NCBI GenBank assembly: GCA_022571175.1
Contig: JACZYI010000065.1
Coordinates: forward strand, 1-9,159
Direction of reading: 5' to 3'
Source of the DNA: Pseudomonadota bacterium
Lineage (GTDB): Bacteria > Pseudomonadota > Alphaproteobacteria > Sphingomonadales > SMXR01
DNA length: 9,159 nt
Positions within the stretch are counted from its first letter, which is position 1, and each line of letters opens with the position of its first letter. Made by a program: the position numbers and the translations under genes. This document shows positions 5,515-9,159 of this stretch, in pieces. Under the pieces are notes generated by a model. That model made no database searches. It saw only the letters and a list, made by a program, of their open reading frames with translations, and had not been told where the DNA came from.

Positions 5515-6642
5515 CTAGCCGAGGCTGGTGCCAAGCCAGATGCCAATGAAACTGGCAATAGCATAGCCCAGAATTCCGGCCAGAATACCGGGCGTTATCA
5601 AGCTGCGCCAGTTATTACCGGCTGCGAGGCCCGCAGCGGTCGCCGGCCCCATGACACAGGCGTTTGAAGCGGTAATGGTCTCGGCCAGCCCTATCCCTGC
5701 CAGGCGTGCCAGCGGAAAGGTGATAATGAAATGCACGCCGACCACGATGGTGGCAAAGACTGCCAGTATGGGTGCGGATTGGGCAAGAGTGGTCAGATCA
5801 GCTCCGGCGCCAATGGTTCCAAAAAATACATAAAGCAACAGGGTGCCGGTTTCGAAATCACCGCTTAATTTTCGCATCCAGCGTGGAAAAGCGGTAGCCA
5901 GCATAACGGCCAGCGCGGTAGTGGTCAGAATAGCGAAGGCAGAAATGCCGATTATGTCAGCAAACCAGACCCCGAGTTTTACCAACAAAAAACTCAGGCC
6001 AATGGCAAATGAAAGCGCAAGCGGGTTAAATTCGAGGGTATCTTCTTCGCTCTCGGATCGCTCGTTCAGTGCCTCAATATCAATGGGTGGGAAAAATTTC
6101 CGGGCCAGCACCGGCATGGCGGCCAGCAACAACAGAAAAAATATGCTGACCACATTGTCAGCCGCAATGGCGGCGCTCAGGAGGTCGGGGTTTGAAAATT
6201 CCAGTGCCTGTGACGTAGCGGTGAAATTCATCGAACCGCCTATATAGGTGGCGGCGAAAATGCCGGTGAGTTCAGCTCCGGCTTCGCTCAGATTGATAAT
6301 TTTAAAGGCCAGGACTGCGCCAATTGTAGTAGCCGCAGCACCGATCAGAAAGGCGATTAAAGTCGGGCCTGCTTCGGTAAATATCTTCCTCAGATCTGCC
6401 TTGAACAGAAGCAGGGGAATGGCGAGCGGAATGAAAACCGTCCAGACCGTTTCAAAGGCGGGAGCGGTGGTGGGGATAATCTTCAGATTTGAGAGCACCA
6501 ATCCGCCAATGATGGCGATCATAGCGCCCGAGAGTTTTTTGCCCCAGGCTTTTCTCTCGCCCCAGAAACCGAGCGCCGCCAGACCGAACAGGATGGCCCA
6601 AATCAGGGTTGAATCATCGGCATTGACCAGGGGAAGTTCCAT
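5515..6642 (-). CDS. DUF819 family (YjcL-like) multi-pass membrane protein
   Basis: 375 residues from the ATG at 6642, chosen over the ATG at 6696 because AGGAG (6649-6653) lies six bases upstream and the extra 18 residues look unrelated. Seen: about ten to eleven hydrophobic segments, a glycine-rich YIGGSMNF (133-140), a charged central loop (about 183-204, Glu-rich) and SNACVMGPATAAGLA (326-340), both glycine/small-residue motifs being characteristic of DUF819. Known: the family resembles secondary transporters with inverted halves, but no substrate is established. It is inner-membrane. It is transcribed away from the M1 remnant and towards the beta-barrel gene; co-transcription is possible but the 145-base gap makes it uncertain. 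No clear terminator follows its stop. Confidence 0.92.
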   Translation of the reverse strand: MELPLVNADDSTLIWAILFGLAALGFWGERKAWGKKLSGAMIAIIGGLVLSNLKIIPTTAPAFETVWTVFIPLAIPLLLFKADLRKIFTEAGPTLIAFLIGAAATTIGAVLAFKIINLSEAGAELTGIFAATYIGGSMNFTATSQALEFSNPDLLSAAIAADNVVSIFFLLLLAAMPVLARKFFPPIDIEALNERSESEEDTLEFNPLALSFAIGLSFLLVKLGVWFADIIGISAFAILTTTALAVMLATAFPRWMRKLSGDFETGTLLLYVFFGTIGAGADLTTLAQSAPILAVFATIVVGVHFIITFPLARLAGIGLAETITASNACVMGPATAAGLAAGNNWRSLITPGILAGILGYAIASFIGIWLGTSLG

Positions 6643-6812
6643 AAAATGCTCCTGCCTTAAAATTTCCCAAGGCGAGAATGACCGCCATGTCTGCAAAAAT
6701 CAATCTGCAGCCCGGCTTTATCAATCATGTGTGAAGAAAATCACCGGCTTTACGATTGATTGACATTGCCCGGACCGCAAGTTTTCCCCCACAACAACAG
6801 TGGGGATTTATA
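6643..6812. promoter_or_regulatory. Divergent promoter region between the DUF819 gene and the M1-like remnant
   Basis: It must hold the promoter of the DUF819 gene. TTGACA at 6760-6765 on the plus strand has no -10 at the right distance. AAAGCCGG occurs twice on the minus strand, and GATTGA-like words recur. A hairpin CCCCAC (6787-6792)/GTGGGG (6800-6805) lies eight bases before the ATG at 6813 and would bury the only purine-rich ribosome-binding sequence there. Confidence 0.4.
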
Positions 6813-6974
6813 ATGATAAGGACTATTTTCAGGATTTTTGCGGGCGTGGCATTCGCCGGCATTTCATTTTTTGCGCTTGCCCAGTCGGTGGATCAGAGCA
6901 AGCGCGATTTTGTCGATAAATTTCGTCAACTGGACGAAGTGCTCCCCACCCCCCTAAGCCCGGCCAGGTCTTAA
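6813..6974 (+). pseudogene. Truncated 5' end of an M1-type exported aminopeptidase gene
   Basis: 53 codons. Residues 1-24 are a signal peptide (MIRTIFRIFAGVAFAGISFF, then ALAQ). The mature start SVDQSKRDFVDKFRQLDEVLPTP matches my recollection of the N-terminus of exported M1-family aminopeptidases, in which the LPTP is followed by a Tyr-Arg-x-Ala-Ser-Gly segment and about 600 more residues with HExxH. Here it turns into LSPARS and stops at 6972-6974. None of the catalytic part appears downstream in any frame before the flagellar promoter. I infer a deletion that joined the head of this gene to the flagellar region. The alternative, a genuine small exported peptide, cannot be excluded. Family assignment is from memory of a short motif. 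Confidence 0.5.
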
Positions 6975-7014
6975 AAACAGTCGATTTTCAAGAAAATTCC
7001 CTGTCCGGGCGTAT

Positions 7015-7031
7015 CTGGCACAGGCCTTGCT
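7015..7031 (+). promoter_or_regulatory. Sigma-54 (RpoN) promoter of the flgK operon
   Basis: CTGGCAC at 7015-7021 and TTGCT at 7027-7031 match the -24/-12 consensus, with GG (7017-7018) and GC (7029-7030) exactly ten bases apart. Transcription would begin near 7042, 212 bases before the flgK start. Known: Caulobacter and relatives express late flagellar genes from sigma-54 promoters activated by FlbD, so the position fits the gene. Very likely real. Confidence 0.85.
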
Positions 7032-7091
7032 ACCTATTGGGCAAGCTGGTCTGTACCCGAGTTGAGGGGCAAAAAATCAAAGGTCCGATAA

Positions 7092-7235
7092 TTGGAAAAA
7101 ATTATTAAAGATCAGTCGGTTACGCGGATGATATCGCAGGCACAATCGGTTTTATGTGCCGGTTGTCATTTTGAATATGAAGCGGCAAAAACTGCCGATG
7201 CTGAACAATCAGGGCGTTCTGAGCACTCTGAGTAA
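7092..7235 (+). CDS. Possible 47-residue leader protein with a CxxCH motif
   Basis: TTG at 7092, immediately after an in-frame TAA (7089-7091), opens a frame that ends at TAA 7233-7235, 18 bases before flgK. AAAGG at 7079-7083 could serve as its ribosome binding site; an in-frame ATG at 7128 is an alternative start. The product is charged, with one CAGCH motif, the pattern that binds heme c, but no signal peptide, so heme attachment is unlikely and a zinc knuckle or chance is as good. It lies wholly inside the predicted flgK transcript. I recognise no family. It may simply be leader RNA. Confidence 0.3.
   Translation: MEKIIKDQSVTRMISQAQSVLCAGCHFEYEAAKTADAEQSGRSEHSE
7183..7197. promoter_or_regulatory. 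Candidate ftr-like inverted repeat in the flgK leader
   Basis: CGGCA (7183-7187), AAAAC, TGCCG (7193-7197): a perfect 5-bp inverted repeat about 140-156 bases after the predicted transcription start. Known: Caulobacter FlbD binds ftr elements, imperfect inverted repeats some 100 bases upstream or downstream of sigma-54 flagellar promoters. The placement and the CGGCA/TGCCG core agree in general with that; the exact consensus was not checked. Confidence 0.4.
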
Positions 7236-7253
7236 CAGGAAACCGGAAAAACC

Positions 7254-9159
7254 ATGTCACTTAGCGCCATGCTTAATACCACGCTGACCGGCCTTTTTAC
7301 CAGCCAGGAGGCGCTGCGTATTGTCGCCAACAATATCGCCAATGTTAACACTGAAGGCTATTCCCGACAGGTTGCGCGCCAGGAAAACATCACCGTCGGC
7401 GGAAGCTCGCTGGGTGTCAGAATTGTTAATGTGGAACGGATCGTTGACAGGTTTCTGCAAGCTGCGGGCCTGACAGCGCTTTCTGATGCCAATGCGGCAA
7501 CGGTTTCCCGTGTATTCCATGATCGTTTTCAATCGCTTCTTGGCAGGCCCGACTCTGCCTCAACGCTGACCGCAAGGATTGATGCACTTTTCACCAGTTT
7601 GACAGAGCTCTCTTTAAGTCCGGCCGATGGCATTGTGCGACAGGGTGCCATCGCAACAATTGAGGACATGACCGGGGAAATCTCAAAAATGTCTCAGGCC
7701 ATCCAGGATTTGCGGAACGATGCCAGCACCCAGATTCAAGACAAAATGGGGCGGCTGAATGACGCCTTGAGGCGGGTAGACCTGTTGAATAGTGAAATCC
7801 GCAGGCAAAAAACAACTGGAGGTGAATCATCGGGCCTCGAAAGCCTGCGGGATCAATCGCTCCAATCCATTGCAGAACTCATTGATATCCGGACCACCCT
7901 TAACACCGATGGATCAGTCACGGTTGTTACCACTTCGGGCGTCCAGCTACTGGATACCCAGCTCCGGGAATTTTCCTACGGCGCACCTGGCACTGTGACC
8001 GCAGCAACGATCTTCCCGCCCGTTGTGATTACCCGGATTGATCGGGGAACAGGCCTGAGCATCGGGACGCCGATTTCGCTGGACAAGAATATCGTCAGCG
8101 GTGAAATTCGTGGCCTGCTTGATATGCGGGACAAGGATTTCCGGGATTTGTCCCTGGCCTTGGGGGAACTGTCTAGCGGGATTTCCGATCAGCTCAATGC
8201 GGTTCATAACGCCTATTCTGCAGTCCCTCCACCCAACAGTCTTGTGGGAGCGCAGACTTTTCTCACTGGTGGTGATGCTCCCGGCTTTACCGGAAAAGTA
8301 ACCTTTGTCATTTTGGACAGCTCAAGCAAGCTTGTCAGCAAAACCACTATTGATTTTGATGGCGCGCCGCCAGCCGATATGAATGCCCTTATAGCTTCGG
8401 TAAATGCTGGCCTTGCGGGCGATGGAACCCTGGCTTTGACCAATGGTGTTTTAAATCTTACTGCCACCAACTCCGCCAACGGTGTTGTCATTGCCGACGA
8501 TGCAACCACGCCCTCACTCCGGAGTGGCCGGGGGTTTTCACATTTTTTTGGTATGAATGACCTGGTGACAAGTTCGGTTCCAGGTATTTACGAAACGGGT
8601 TTGCTGGGCACCGAAGACCATAATTTGGTCGCCGGTGGGACCACGGTTTTCGAGGTCCGTGATCGAAATGGAAATTTACTGAAACAATACAGCCTGGGCG
8701 TGGTTGGTACATCCTATGACGATGTTCTGACGGACTTGAACAGTGCTGGCGGTCTCGGAACCTTCTTAACTTTTACCCTCGACAGCAAGGGGGCATTGCA
8801 AATAACCGAAAAAGCGGGCTTTGAGGGCGCAAGTCTGCTCGTGACTTCCGATAGCAGCGATATTGGCTCCACCGGTGTTACCTTCTCGGCGATGTTCGGT
8901 ATTGGAGATAAATATACCGCGGACGCCGCCAGAAATATCAAGGTCGTCAACGCTGTCAATCTGGATCCGCTTCAAATGGCGCTCTCTAAATTTGATGATA
9001 CCGCCCTGATTGGTACGACTGCCCTTAGCAGTGGCGATCAATCAGGTGCCCTGGCTTTTGCGGCGCTTGAGAATGATCTCTTTTCCTTCAAATCAGCAGG
9101 GGCCTTGTCAGCCATGAATGTCTCGCTCTCGCGCTATGCGGCAACTTTCTTGTCGCAGG
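7254..9159 (+). CDS. flgK: Flagellar hook-associated protein 1 (FlgK), 3' end off the window
   Basis: Open without a stop from ATG 7254 to the right edge, 635 complete codons. Seen: the rod/hook family N-terminus with ANNIANVNTEGYSRQ (25-39), an amphipathic heptad-like stretch (about 60-200) and a long Gly/Thr/Asp-rich beta-type middle. Known: FlgK polymerises at the distal end of the hook and with FlgL forms the junction to the filament; N- and C-terminal helices pair in the D0/D1 core. It has no cleavable signal and is exported by the flagellar type III apparatus. The enteric protein has 547 residues, so the middle domain here is enlarged, as in many alphaproteobacteria. A weak GGA at 7245-7247 precedes the start. 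The sigma-54 promoter upstream makes it first, or second after a small frame, in its operon. Confidence 0.95.
   Translation, partial: MSLSAMLNTTLTGLFTSQEALRIVANNIANVNTEGYSRQVARQENITVGGSSLGVRIVNVERIVDRFLQAAGLTALSDANAATVSRVFHDRFQSLLGRPDSASTLTARIDALFTSLTELSLSPADGIVRQGAIATIEDMTGEISKMSQAIQDLRNDASTQIQDKMGRLNDALRRVDLLNSEIRRQKTTGGESSGLESLRDQSLQSIAELIDIRTTLNTDGSVTVVTTSGVQLLDTQLREFSYGAPGTVTAATIFPPVVITRIDRGTGLSIGTPISLDKNIVSGEIRGLLDMRDKDFRDLSLALGELSSGISDQLNAVHNAYSAVPPPNSLVGAQTFLTGGDAPGFTGKVTFVILDSSSKLVSKTTIDFDGAPPADMNALIASVNAGLAGDGTLALTNGVLNLTATNSANGVVIADDATTPSLRSGRGFSHFFGMNDLVTSSVPGIYETGLLGTEDHNLVAGGTTVFEVRDRNGNLLKQYSLGVVGTSYDDVLTDLNSAGGLGTFLTFTLDSKGALQITEKAGFEGASLLVTSDSSDIGSTGVTFSAMFGIGDKYTADAARNIKVVNAVNLDPLQMALSKFDDTALIGTTALSSGDQSGALAFAALENDLFSFKSAGALSAMNVSLSRYAATFLSQ

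Noticed and set aside
5651..6763. Chain of plus-strand open frames antisense to the DUF819 gene
   Set aside because: The minus-strand frame encodes a clear multi-pass membrane protein; the plus-strand frames are its complement and resemble no family.
6760..6765. TTGACA as a -35 box on the plus strand
   Set aside because: No -10-like hexamer occurs 16-18 bases downstream; the region there is TTTCCCCC.
7257..9041. Several minus-strand open frames in the right part of the window
   Set aside because: All are antisense to flgK, which is open throughout with the characteristic rod/hook N-terminus.

Overview
The window reads as chromosomal DNA of an alphaproteobacterium. This rests on the style of the proteins (a lipoprotein M3 peptidase, a DUF819 permease, a YgjP-type peptidase, a porin-family beta-barrel and a FlgK longer than the enteric one) and on a sigma-54 promoter just upstream of flgK, as in Caulobacter-type flagellar regulons. 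A marine or aquatic Hyphomonadaceae-like organism is a guess from protein style only. I see no tRNA, rRNA, CRISPR array, transposase, integrase or phage gene.

Layout: (1) 1-1325, minus, holds the first 441 codons of a secreted lipoprotein M3 peptidase that runs off the left edge. (2) 1326-1552 is a divergent promoter region with a plus-strand promoter and a leader hairpin; it feeds a small VOC/glyoxalase-fold gene (1553-1903, plus). (3) 1904-3809 is a loose, degenerate stretch around one intact gene, an exported tyrosine-rich protein of unknown function (2227-3081, minus). It contains two copies of a 91-bp direct repeat (1906-1996 and 3611-3701, 88/91 identical) and a decayed 3' end of a serine hydrolase (beta-lactamase-like) gene (3325-3495). 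(4) 3810-4559, plus, encodes a YgjP-like zinc metallopeptidase with HELSH and QWGNCS motifs. It converges on (5) 4635-5369, minus, an 8-strand-type outer-membrane beta-barrel protein, with a strong terminator between them. (6) 5515-6642, minus, encodes a DUF819 (YjcL-like) multi-pass membrane protein. (7) 6813-6974, plus, is the signal-peptide end of what looks like an M1-type aminopeptidase, cut short after about 42 recognisable residues. (8) 7015-7253 holds a textbook sigma-54 promoter, a possible 47-codon leader gene and an ftr-like inverted repeat. (9) 7254-9159, plus, is flgK, open through 635 codons to the right edge.

The genes do not form one pathway. Three sequences touch peptide or cell-envelope turnover (M3 peptidase, YgjP-like peptidase, M1 remnant), but nothing shows they are co-regulated. 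The right end is the start of a flagellar hook/filament-junction operon. The two largest genes at the edges (M3 peptidase and flgK) are both incomplete here. The most unusual content is the repeat pair with gene debris at 1904-3809, the tyrosine-rich protein it encloses, and the regulatory region before flgK. I did not find a convincing multi-gene novel system.
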